Part shown: positions 49,101 to 59,788 of the stretch, in pieces
Position numbering within the stretch: the first letter of the stretch is position 1
Layout: each line of letters begins with the position of its first letter
Assembly: GCA_029449245.1 (NCBI GenBank)
Contig: JANATF010000011.1
Coordinates: forward strand, 1,612,001 to 1,676,000
Reading direction: 5' to 3'
Source: Mortierella alpina
Lineage: Eukaryota; Mortierellomycota; Mortierellomycetes; Mortierellales; Mortierellaceae
DNA length: 64,000 nt
Notes under the pieces: generated by a model
Database searches by the model: none
Seen by the model: the letters and a program-made list of their open reading frames with translations, nothing else
Told to the model about the DNA's origin: nothing
Made by a program: the position numbers and the translations under genes

Positions 49101-51759
49101 CGTTCGAGGTACTTCAACCGCTTTCATCATGCAATGTCATTTATTTTCGCAGTGCTCGCTTACTAACCATGCTCATTGCCATCGCTGACTTCTTATTCCC
49201 TCGCTTTGCTATAGAGTATTATGATTAACAATCCTGCAGAGACCAGCTTCAGCACCAACATCAACGGATTGATCGCAGAGACCGGTCCCTTCGACTCCCA
49301 GATCGCCTTCCCCGAGGGCTCAACCGTCTCCTGGGTGAACGGCGATGCCATCCGCCCCATCGGTCAGATTGCCATGCCCACTGTCAATGCCGGCGCCAAC
49401 GTCGGTGCTCCCCTGGTTCTGTAAGTTCATCCAATTTGGGACTGTATGAACAACCATTGAAGCATATGGGCACACGGATTCGAAGGCAATACTAACAGTA
49501 TCCTGCTCCTTTTCCATCTGACTATCGTTCTGCCGTAATAGCTCCAATGTCTCCTTTGCGGTCGCGGACGCTGCCGCCATGGGCGACTTTGTCGGATACT
49601 CGCTCAAGGCTGAGACGTTTGAATGGGAGGTGTCCGCCAACAACATGGTCATCTTCGCCATGGGTGCTCCTATCCCTCACCTTCACATGAAGAAGCGCGT
49701 CGTCCTGAAGGGATTCAACAACCTCCAAGGCTTGAAAATTAACGCATTCAACCTTCCCTCAAATGATCCCGATGGCATCCACCTCGTTCTCGCCGCTACT
49801 CTGCCCAATCCCAGCAGCATCGGAATCGAGCTCGGTACCGTCAGCTTCACCAACATCTACCAGGGCCAGGCGCTCGGTTTTGTCCAGACTGTGGGCCTGA
49901 GCCTCCAGCCCAATTCGGTCTCGCCCGTCAATATGGCTGGAACTCTTGTGCGCCAGACCACCGAGGCTGGTCTTGCAGCCCTCGGTGATCTCTTTGCGGT
50001 GACCTTGGCTGGCGGTAGCCCTTCCTTGGTTGTCAAGGGCCGCTCCGTGACGCCTGCCAGTGGCCCCGTCTCCTGGCTGAACGCTGCATTTGGGTCACTT
50101 GAGATGGCCGTTTCGCTGCCTTCGATTGGCAAGCAGAACATCATTACCGGTGTGCAGCTCAAGACCATGACTCTGGACTTTACGGTGGCCGACCCTTACA
50201 GCCCCATGACTTCCTCGGATAACATTGAGGCCTCGTACCACATGCCCTTCACCTTCCCCTTGAATGTCAGCTCTGTGGCACAGACCATGAACTTGCAGCT
50301 CCCCAAGGGCAACACTGTCGCTGTTCTGGGCATGCCCATGTCGCCCGCCACCACCATTGCTGACGGAGTCCTCCGTACTAGCTACAGCAACCAGCCTTTG
50401 AAGGTCACTGAGGGCGGTCGGGATGTCTTCAAGGCCTTCAACAAGGTCTTGACGACTGATGCTGGTGTTCAGTTCTTCCTCGATGGTGTGATCGACACCA
50501 TCGCAGATACGGCTGCTGGATCTGTCAAGATTGCCAACATTAGTGCCTCTGTTCTAACAGGCATGGTTGGCATGAACTTGAACAGCAGCCCGGTCACTGT
50601 CACCGGCATCTCTGTCAGTGGAGGTACCGCCCAGTCCATCGAGGTCCGCAACACTGTCAACCTGCAGAACCCCTCTGGCCTCACCGTCATGGCCGGCGAT
50701 GTCACTCTCGACGTCGGATTTGGCGGTTACCCTATGGGCAAGGTTGTCGTCCCCGGAATGGTCCTTCGTCCTGGTGCCAACAGCCTGCCTGCCATCATGA
50801 AGCTCCAGCCTCCTAATGCCTACCTTCGCGACCACTTCCTGAGCGCCTTTGTCGCTGGCGGAGTGTTCAAGCTGGATATCACTGGCTCTGCAATGAGCAC
50901 CCCCATTGAGCCCCTCCAGCTCGCCATGGCTGCCCTCAAGATGTCGCCTGTCATCACTGGCATCACAGACAAGCTGATTATCGATGGTATGAGTAAAGGT
51001 TCCCCCATTATGGCCAACATGCTTCAGATGACCGAGCCCCGAGTGACGCGTGTCCAGATCGGCATCTACAACCCCTTTGATACCGAGCTCCAGATCACGC
51101 ACATCAGGGCCAACAACACCTGGGACGGCAAGTTCTTTGGCAGCATTGACCAGGACGTTACCGCTACCGTGCCCGCAAAGTCCATGATGCTCTCTCCCCC
51201 CGTGAACCTGGTCTCGCCTGCAGGCCCTGGCTTCCTGTTGACCGTCTTGGGCAAGTTGATGGTCGTTTACCCTACGCTCGCAGCCGGCTTGCCCAACAAC
51301 GTTCCCTTTGACATCTCGAGCGTGATCACTGCCAAGATTGGCGGTGCCTCGGGCTACGAGGGCAATGTCGCGTACACCCAGCTCCAGACCGTGATTGTGA
51401 TCCAGACGGTCAAGGAGTACACGGATGAGCCTGCGCCTCTCCCCATTAGCGCTGCTCCAGTCACCGCCACCGCAACTGCCACCGCACCTGCTGAGTCTAC
51501 AGCCACGGCCACTGCAACTGCAACTGCAGCACCCAGCCCTGTTGTGACATCGGCAGCCTCGGTCCCCACGGATGCACCTGCCCCTACTGCTGCTCCCGCT
51601 GAGCCCACTCCTACCGCCGTTATGGCGCCAGCCGTATTCAAGCGCCAATTGCCTGCCGCAGATGTTCCCTTCACGGGCACGAACGACGAGGCTCTGCTTC
51701 TCTTCAAGCAAGAGGTCAGCAAGGCCTGTGCTGCTGCGGGTGTGACGCCTCTGTTCTAA
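46112..51759 (+). CDS. Large type II membrane protein with repeated DUF3712/LEA-like domains
   Basis: Six exons (46112-46627, 46910-47295, 47408-48634, 48736-49108, 49215-49420, 49542-51759) give 1641 residues. A short acidic N-terminus ends in KRRR (44-47), followed by one transmembrane helix at about 49-72. By the positive-inside rule the N-terminus is cytosolic and about 1570 residues face the lumen or outside. The lumenal part repeats a beta-rich module whose landmarks recur: LGTVVLDISYQGTRLGQV, GIVSFDMVFQGDNVGTVIL, LGTVSFTNIYQGQALGFV and VTLDVGFGGYPMGKVVV, each after an NPSxxxI/L element. This fits fungal DUF3712, which also occurs in the yeast vacuolar protein Tag1, proposed to terminate autophagy; equivalence is an inference. 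An Ala/Thr/Pro linker (about 1535-1600) precedes a short tail. N-glycosylation sequons are frequent. Confidence 0.8.
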
Positions 51760-51988
51760 ACAAAAGAAACCATAGTCTCCATCCATCTTGTTTATATACA
51801 TTTCATGCAGGGATCCATAATGATACCGGGTCCCCACCCTCTTTTCTTTTCTCTTTTACATATCCTCAACGCCTCCAACCATACCCGTAATTCTCTATGA
51901 CCAGCAGCACTTCATGATCCCCTAGTCTCGTCTCGGTCCCTCGTCCTGTTGCGACACACCTTCTCTGCTTTCCGATGGCGGGAAGTGT

Positions 51989-51994
51989 AATAAA
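51989..51994 (+). terminator. AATAAA poly(A) signal candidate for the DUF3712 gene
   Basis: Exact AATAAA 230 bp past the stop codon on the plus strand. Confidence 0.4.
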
Positions 51995-52055
51995 AAATGA
52001 TTTATATACCAAACCCTCCTCCTTCCTTCCTTTCATGTAGGAACATTGTTGGCGG

Positions 52056-52061
52056 TTTATT
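52056..52061 (-). terminator. AATAAA poly(A) signal candidate for ATP7
   Basis: Exact AATAAA on the minus strand about 154 bp past the ATP7 stop codon. Confidence 0.4.
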
Positions 52062-52214
52062 TTATAATTTTTAGAGCAGTCGGTGAAGACACAAGTGGCA
52101 TGTAGGCGATTGCGATCAAAAGCAAAACGCGTTTATAACAAAACAAGGGCGGATGGAGGTTTGGGATGGCTGAGGAGGAAGGGGTGGAAAATGGGTGAGG
52201 GGGATAGACACAGC

Positions 52215-53588
52215 TTAGAAGAGGGTAACATATCCGAACTTGTCGTTGTAGCCCTTGGTCTCCCACTTGCTCTTGGACAACAAGGCATCGACCTTCTCGG
52301 CAATCTCGGGGCGAGACTTGAGGACATCGTCGACCTAGAGCATTGTTAGATAGTTGTTAGTGAAAGGTCCTTTTTTTCCTTCAATGATCCTGAAGTGGAG
52401 AAGGTTTTCCATGCGGGACAGCTGGCTCATTCTCCTTTCTCGTCTCCTGTTTTGTGCTTGTGGCATAGGGTGATTTTGGGTGCAGTCCTGAGTACAATTG
52501 AAAAAGAACTCTCCAAGAGGGCCACTTGCGCCATTGTTGGTTTTGCGCAGATCATAAAGTGTTGCAAGTTGACCCTCCAATTCACCCATTGACTGGACAG
52601 GATCAGCGCCCTATCATGGGTCTGTGGATGCGCCGGTGTACGTTTGACAAGTGCGAGAGATGTCGTTTGCGGGTCAAACGTTGCAACATCCCAACAGATA
52701 TTTCCCGCGACGTTTCCTGTAACTATCCCTCGCCCTTGCAGTTGAATGCGATCGACTATTCTATACGTACGGTGAGCTCCTCGATGGGGCGGGAGGTCTC
52801 GATGTTCTTCAAGGTGGCCTCGAGATCAGCGAGCTCAGACTCGACCTTGGTGGCGGTGAACTTGGCACGCTCAAGCTATACAAGTGAAAATGACATACAG
52901 GGTGTTGGCCCGTTAGCGCTCTGCTTCTACAGATGAGATGAGGTTTACCTTTACAAGGCGTGTGTGTGGTGGAAAGGATGGGCGAGAGAAAGAGAGTCGA
53001 GAATCCGTGCTTCAGTGCTTGTTGGGGAGAAGTCGATTCGTTCCGATGTGAACGCTGCTGTATTCTAGTCCAGTTGCAGCAACTGTTCCTGAAAACGATG
53101 GTCCTCCATGAAACACATGGTGGGTGTCTTGATGACTGTGTCTGCCGTTGCCGATGCGCCCTGTTGGTGGATCCAGCTGCGTTAGTGTTCCTTGCAGGGG
53201 GGTCGAGGGATGCTGCAGAGGGTTGATGACGACAAGGGGGGGACGACAAGATGAGAGGAGGGAGACGGATGAAAGAAAAAAGACGTACAGCCTTGGCCTC
53301 GACAGTCTCGATGGACTTGATCTGGGCCTGGACGTCGTAGGAGGTGGGCTTGAAGGCCTTGAAGGACTTCTCGACCTCGTCAATGACGGCCTGGTTCTTG
53401 AGAACCTTGCGGTAGTGCGCAAAGTCGATGGCGGTCTTCTGCTCCTTGAGATCAGACAGGACACGGCGGGCCTCCTCGTTGCGCTTGCGGAACGCGCCCA
53501 GGGCAGCAACGGTCTCGGTCTTGAGGCCGAGGGAGGTGGACAGCTTGGTCCAGTCGATGTGGGCAGCAGCAGCCTTGACAGCAGACAT
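52215..53588 (-). CDS. ATP7: Mitochondrial F1Fo ATP synthase subunit d
   Basis: Three exons (53588-53289, 52875-52771, 52334-52215) give 174 residues, the same length as I recall for yeast Atp7. The subunit is part of the peripheral stalk that holds the F1 head still while protons turn the Fo ring in the inner membrane. The N-terminus AAAAHIDWTKLSTSLGLKTE and the helix YRKVLKNQAVIDEVEKSFKA are characteristic. The middle carries LERAKFTATKVESELADLEA, and the C-terminus SKWETKGYNDKFGYVTLF matches the fungal family. All three exons break in phase 0. The introns are about 413 and 436 nt, together longer than the coding sequence. The start codon is 191 bp from the stop of the next gene on the same strand. 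Confidence 0.96.
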
Positions 53589-53779
53589 GATGGAGAGATG
53601 GAGTGGAGATGGATGAGGTTAAGAGGAAAAGATCAAGATGGGCCTAATCACGAAAATATTATGTCCTCATCTAAATCTCGAAGTCGCTCACCCCACTGGG
53701 CCAGCGGGGTCCTGTTCCCGCCGATCAAAACAAATGCTACGTCACGTCGTCGTCGCTTAGCACGTGATTTATAAACGGT

Positions 53780-56700
53780 CTACGATTTGTTTCTGCTACC
53801 TGCGGCCGGTGCGTCCTCGGCGACCTGGCTCGCGACTGGCACCTCGGTCTTGAGCCATTGCTCCAGAAGCGGCTTCACAGGCGGGCCACCGCCATCGAGC
53901 CGCTCGCGGAACCGGAACACTATCAGGCACTCGTTTCTCTCTGGGTTCAACAGCTCCTTGTCGAACCTAGCAATCCCCAAAAATATATCTACAGTTCAGC
54001 ACAGCGTGGTACACAACGAAGAAAGAAACAGGGGATACACTCTCTTACCTTGTTAGCTGCTGCCGCAACAGGGCTTTCATGACAATCATACTCTCGCCGT
54101 CTCCAACGTCGACGACCTGGAACTCGGTTTCCTCAATACCTTCTTTCCGAACATCAATCTCAGTGCGCTCGCCTCCAAAGATCAGCTTGATCTGAAAGTG
54201 GTTTTCAAACAAGACCATGGCGCAGTTTGGGTACATATAGTAGTCGTTGTTGGGCCCGAATGCAATGGAGATGGTCGGAAAGTGGAGAGGAAAGGTCGCC
54301 GTGTTGTTGGTGTACAGGTTCTTGGTGGCGTAAAACGACAGCCCATCGTCCGCCAAATTGGCAGTCGCCACAGCTGCAGGATGGCTGATCTGGTACTTTG
54401 GCGTGCTGGCATAGGCTTTGAGCAGCGAAAGCTTGGCTCCCGCTGACGCCGGGTGGGGTGCCTTGGTCACTGTAGTGCTGCCTGATCCAGAGTTCGCCTT
54501 TTGCTTCCCGGCTCTTGTTGTTCCAGTCGTCGTCGTCTTGGTCGAAGCAGCTTTGGAGGTTGCAGATTTGGATTCCGAACCTGATTTGAGAGCCGTTGGT
54601 GAGGCCGTAGCAACTGTTGTGCTGTTTTCAGGGCTCAGAAAGGCAGAGTCATTCGTTGATGCTCCTGAAGAGACAGGGGAAGTGCCTAATGACGAGCTGG
54701 CATCCATGCCCGTCAAAGGTGACGTCGCTGGTGTGACACTGGTAATCTCTCCCCTATCCTGTTCCTTGTCTTTGTCTCTTCCCTTGTCCTTGGTCTTGAG
54801 TTTGTCTTTGCCTCTCTCCTTTTCTTTGTCTCCCTTGTCTCTCTTGGAAGTCGCCGCAGATCGACTGGAAGCCTTGCCAGTTTCGCCAATCTGGTAAATA
54901 GGGACTAGTTTGGGCCCCGTGGACTCTAGGGTCGTGGCTATTTGAACCATAAGACAAACAGACAAACAGACGATGGTTAGGCAAATACACGCAACATCAA
55001 CTGGAAACGTGCAGTCCTATATCCAGAATATCCTTTCTTTACCTTTTACTCCCCGTCTTTTTGAAGTGCTGGTCTTATCTCCATCCAGGGTGGATCCTAA
55101 AGTTCCTCCATTGCTGTATCCGCCTTCCACGAGATTCGAGAGTAACCTATTGGCGGCTACCCTCTTTCCTGTTTCGCTTGTGCGCATGTATTGTTCGTCG
55201 TAGCCTCGATCGTCGCCCGTGAGACCAAGCGACTCTTGCCTCATTCGGGATGCTGCATCCGCGGTTGTTGTGATAGGCATTACACTAGTCGCAGAAAGAG
55301 TAGGTTCTGTAGCGCTAGATTCGCTTTCATAGGTCGATTCTGCAGAAGCGTCCTGCAGGATTTTTCCACGTTTCCACAGAATTCCGCATTTGTTACACAG
55401 GCTATTTGGGCCATCTGGACCTCGTCTCCATCGCGGTGTCGAAGCGATGCTACAGTACGCGCACCGCGGCCGGCTGGGTGGGCTAGTTGCATCAGCAAAA
55501 CTTGAAGTTCTTCTGGCACTTTTTGATCCTGAAAGCTGCAAGTCATCCAGTCCCGCCTTTGTCCTTTTTGATTTTGAGCCTTGCTGCTGATCATTCTAGT
55601 ACGAGCCATTGATTAGGGAGCGAGAATAATAAGTAAAAACCAAATGACCACGTCAGTCGCCAGGGAGGTCCCGTCATAAGGCAGATAAATAGACACTGCC
55701 ATTACCGTTTCTGGTTTGCGCTTCGGGGACACCAAACTAGATAAAGGAACTACTTTGTTGTCAGGCAGCTTCTTGAGACCCATGGGCTGCAGTTGCTCGT
55801 CAGGAAAGTCGAGAGGGAGTTTGTATTGGACATAAGCCCGGGGAGGAATGTTCTTCATCTTGTCCATCATGAAGCGATACGTAGCCGCTGGGTCATTGAT
55901 CGCATGCTGTAGTCCCGCCCATAATTCATTTGTTGCTTGGAGAATGACCATGGTCGTCGCCTGGCCAGGCCCCGGCACTAAGGCCGACCCCGATCCATAT
56001 CCTGAGAGTCCCGCTGGATTATCCTCCATGGTCGGAAGATAGAACGAGGCCGAAATCCTAGCAGGCTCCTGTCCTTCCTCTGGTGTAAGCTCCAAGGAAG
56101 ATTCATGCGGGAAAAGCCAGCGACATCCCGGATTTTCCTTAAACTCGAACGCAATCTGATGCTTGGGTCGATATTGCCGTGGAGGAGACACTTTTGTCCT
56201 GGTTGCTGATGCTGATCCTGATGTGCGCGCGGTGGACGAAAAGGAGCCATCCATAGCCTCGGTCTTCAGCATAGCACCTGTCTCGTTGGCCCTTTTTGCT
56301 GCGGACATGTGCGTGTCTTTCATCAGGCTGCTGGGAAGGTCAATGTCCAGGAGAGTGGGGGTGATAGTGCTGGGTACGGTTCCTGCGGCAGCAGCCTCCG
56401 CAGCCATATCGGCTGTCCTGGCCAGAATCAGCTCGATCACTCTTTCCGGTGCTGGTGACCCTCCGAGAACGACGGGTGGTGTTGAGCAGGGTGAATGAGC
56501 ATACTCCTCTGTGGGTGTAGGCGCTGCTGTGGAGTTGGAGGCTGTGCTCAAGGTCGAGCCTGGGTGTGGTGGAGGTGGAGGCGGTGGGTTGATCACGGTG
56601 TAGAACTTTGTGTTGAGGAACATGTGCGGTCCAATGCAGACGGTGCAAAGTCCTGCGAGCGAGAGTTCCGACGCGTACTTTTTGCCTCCAGGTCCTCGTG

Positions 56701-57087
56701 CTGCAGGCTCGGGAATGAATCGATTAAAGGCCGAATGCGTCCATGCACTGCGAGACTGGCTGAGTGTCGCCTGCAAAAGACCACTAGAACGCATCGTGAG
56801 AGAGGATAGAGAGTAGTCGTGAGTTGGATTGAGATCTTGCGAAAACATGAAAAAAGAAGCAAGAACGCCAAGAACGCAAGAACGCAAGAAAAAAATAAAT
56901 AAACGATGTATGAAGGATGACGGGAATACCTGTCAGCGATGCTCATGGTGGGGATGCGATCTTGCGGGTCAGGCTGCAGTGTTGTCGGGTAGACGACTTT
57001 TGGTTTCCTGGCGGTGTCTGCGGGTAGCCTCCTCCGTTGAGATAAGCCCGAGGATGTTCGCTGGACCGTGGGATGAATTGAGGTCAT
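53780..57087 (-). CDS. GATA-type zinc-finger protein with unrecognised C-terminal domain
   Basis: Five exons (57087-56930, 56783-55706, 55595-55043, 54937-54049, 53966-53780) give 954 residues in conserved phase. One GATA finger, CX2C-X18-CX2C, uses Cys457, 460, 479 and 482: [20 protein letters not shown], then [14 protein letters not shown]. This is the 18-residue-loop form seen in many fungal GATA factors. Two other conserved-looking blocks have no name I know: [19 protein letters not shown] (about 90-110) and a region at about 260-400 containing [19 protein letters not shown] and [20 protein letters not shown] Lys/Asp/Glu-rich low-complexity stretch (about 625-660) precedes a probable globular C-terminal domain (about 775-954; [19 protein letters not shown], then [20 protein letters not shown]). 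It could be a DNA-binding factor or a chromatin-complex subunit. The last acceptor was chosen because it alone keeps the frame open. Confidence 0.75.
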
Positions 57088-57591
57088 GGGTTGCTCACCA
57101 GTGCGTGCTGGCGCAGGAGGGGCGGCGCGTTTGAGAATGCGAGCAGATTGTTAGCTGTAAGCACTCGACGCCAGGCAGGGCAGTGGGTGGGGTTGAGCAG
57201 TAGGTGGGGCGAGGAAGGAAGGGTAACAGGACGGACGGAAGGGAAGAAAGGAAGGACGGAGGGAAGGAAGGAAGGAAGGCAGGTGGATCAGATGCGAGGC
57301 CGATGCCGATGATGAGAAGGACAGGCAGCAGGGCAGCGAGAGGATGCGAGAGAATGCGAGAGGATGTGAGATGGAAAAGAACAACAGCAATGTCGTCTAC
57401 GAGGAGCGTGCAGGATGTGATGAGCGCGGAATTAAAAGAGGTCTGATCAGGGAGGGAAGAGAGGAGCGAAAAGGAAAAGGGGGGTGGAGATGAAAATATG
57501 GTGCTGAACTGTGCAACAGACCTTGCTGATTTTTTTTTTTTTTTTTTTTTACCTCTCCGCAACACTCGCGCTAGCTGTGGTCAGCATGAGC
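57088..57591. promoter_or_regulatory. GATA-gene upstream region
   Basis: 504 bp between the HMCES-like stop and the GATA-gene start, both on the minus strand. It contains GGAAG-type purine repeats (about 57215-57290) and a 20-nt T run at about 57530-57550 just past the HMCES-like stop. No gene is visible. Confidence 0.5.
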
Positions 57592-59788
57592 TCAAGGTGG
57601 GCTCGCTGGATGGAAAAAACTGGTAATCTTGCTACTCTGGCTGGCCCTGTTCTTTTTGGCCGCGCTCGGCGACGATGCCAGGCTCGACCCGGGCTTGCGT
57701 TTACGCGGCGTGGTGGGCGCCGATGTCTGTCCCTGCTTGGAACCAGGCGAAGACGCGGCCAAAGACGGCGTAGGCGATTGCGGGCCGGCTGCTGCTGACA
57801 GTGCGGACAAAGGGGTCGCTTCAAGAGAGCCATGGCTCGCACCGGCGAGCGATGCTGCAATAGCCTTCTCCAGGTCATCCTGCTCCTTCTTCTCAAGTGT
57901 TCGGTCCTCCGAGATGTTCGAATGTACATGCTCAAGACTATCCGAAAGAGATTCCTCGAGTGCCCTTCTCATCTCTTCGTCCTCCCTTTGCAGATCTTTC
58001 TGCCTCGTTGAAGGCAAATCTACAGAGCCCGAGGAATCAGCACCAGATGATGCCTTCGCCGAAAACTTTTCCTGGGTATCATGTACAGCAGGGCGCGGGG
58101 GTCCCGCCGTGTTGCTCATTGTCTGGTCCAGTCGAGATAGCTCCAGAACCTTTTTGAATTCCTCCTCTTCCTTCTCCTCCGCTTCTCTCCGTCGCAAGTC
58201 GTCCGCTGCACTCTGATCGAGTTCCAAAGTTGATTCCTGTTCCTGGATATCAAAGCCGGCATCTCTTTGAGTGTCATCAGCAGCTACCGACACTAGCTGC
58301 TGTTGTAGATCCATTTCCTCCTTCAATGCCTCCTCGGCGATCTTGGCCGCTGTTGTACTGCCGTTGGACGGGCGCCCATCCTGGATGAGGTCTTTGCTTT
58401 CAGAGCCATCTCCTGGATCCTGTTTGACTTTGCTTTTCAATCCTGAAGACACTGCCAGGCCACTCGGACTCTCTGATTTGGGCAGAAAAAACCGGTTGAG
58501 CGTCTTTTTGTTAAGAGCCGAGTTCCATGGCTGTGCAAACTCTGCAGAGTCATTGCGAACGCTGTTGACCTTCTCGTCCACTTGGTAGGTCTCCAAAGCG
58601 TAGACTGTCTTGATGGTCTTGTGCCCCTTCTCGTCTGTATCTTCAGTCTCCATAAACTCGTCGCAGGGTTTGAGCATGGCTTCCAGAGTGGCATTCCAGG
58701 TCTGCTTGGGATCGAGCCACATGCGTATCTTGTCGTGGTCGTGATTAGGGATCAGGACAGGCATACGGTCGTGAAGCCAATCGAGCTGCGGGGACGCATT
58801 CGTGGTGATGGTTGCGTACGTATACATTGGCTCTTTTTCTCCTTGTATGGTGGCGATATCGTAGATGGCTGCCATCAGCATCAAGCCGCCATCTCTACGC
58901 TTTGTGTAAAATGGAACCCGCTCCTTCCCGCGTCTCCGCCACTCGTAAAACCTGTTGCGGACCAAAGCAAGAAGGGACGGGAGAGAGCACAGTTAGTGGG
59001 AATATCGTAGGGATGAGCATGACGCACACAAGCGCAGAAGAAGACTGCCTGAAGACTTACCCTTCAGCAAGAAGGATGCATCTTTTGTGGTTCTTTGAAT
59101 GGCTGAACATGGGCTTTCCCGTCGGTCCCATAAAGAGCGAGTCGTCCCTTGCGTTGATAGACTTCAAAACAGAGTTGTAGTCGGGCATGCTTTTTGTGTG
59201 TCGCGGAATCAGGCCCCATCGCTATAGCCGACGGCAGAGTGGAGAGTAAAAGCTTTGTGGTGTGAGATTGCTATTTCCTTGAACAGGCTAACTCCCAAGA
59301 ACATCTTCGTGGTTATGTGTGTGGCGGTGTGCTTATACACACCATCAAGTGCACAACATAAGAGTTGCTGTTGTTTGGGTCTGCGCGGACCACAGGCTGG
59401 TAGCGAGTTGGCGCCACATTATATCTACGGCACAGAACATAGAAGCCATTAGGGGAGTTCCCTGGGTCAAGCAACGGTTGCAAAGAGCTGTTGGCGGCAA
59501 GGCAAGCCGTTTACCCACGTACGAGGTTCTGTACTTGTCCTCTCCTATCCATGTATCCGCCGGCTTGCGTGGCAGAGTTTTGTCGAGCTGCTGCCGTATC
59601 TGCACCGGGGTCTGTCGTTGCGATGATGAAAGGGTCCATTGCAGTGAAGGGTATGGCATGCAGGGAGAGAGAAGGACCGACGGCAGATTAGGTTCTTTTT
59701 CTTCTTTTGTTTCGTTGGCATGCCTCTTTTGCGACATCGCCATGAAGTGCTTCCCACTCACCAAGCCCTGGGCAGTTCTGCCACACAT
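57592..59788 (-). CDS. HMCES: HMCES-like SRAP protein with ubiquitin-interacting and PIP-like motifs
   Basis: Five exons (59788-59762, 59611-59523, 59424-59343, 59221-59061, 58951-57592) give 572 residues. The 27-nt first exon encodes MCGRTAQGL, supplying Cys2, which in HMCES/YedK forms a thiazolidine crosslink to abasic sites in single-stranded DNA. The SRAP core follows: SYNVAPTRYQPVVRADP, RWGLIPRHTK, INARDDS, RCILLAEGFYEW with the catalytic Glu, and LHDRMPVLIP with the active-site His180. After the core (about 265) comes KKTLNRFF, PIP-like. Residues 381-395, 444-457 and 478-490 resemble ubiquitin-interacting motifs: EEEEFKKVLELSRLD, DEEMRRALEESLSD and DDLEKAIAASLAG. The C-terminus, KITSFFHPASPP, is a second PIP-like sequence. 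The inferred role is shielding abasic sites at replication forks, with added ubiquitin binding. Confidence 0.9.

Larger units (their letters stand above)
51760..52214. other. Convergent 3' region between the DUF3712 gene and ATP7
   Basis: 455 bp of facing 3' UTRs with AATAAA candidates on each strand (51989-51994 plus, 52056-52061 minus). No gene is visible. Confidence 0.55.

Noticed and set aside
51440-51620. Ala/Thr/Pro repeat at the DUF3712 protein C-terminus as a GPI-anchored cell-wall stalk
   Set aside because: The protein does not end in a hydrophobic GPI signal and already has an N-terminal membrane anchor.
54001-54048. Alternative acceptor at the end of the last GATA-gene intron (after CTGTAG)
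   Set aside because: It would give a stop after seven residues; the acceptor at 53967-53968 keeps the frame open through a protein-like sequence to 53780.
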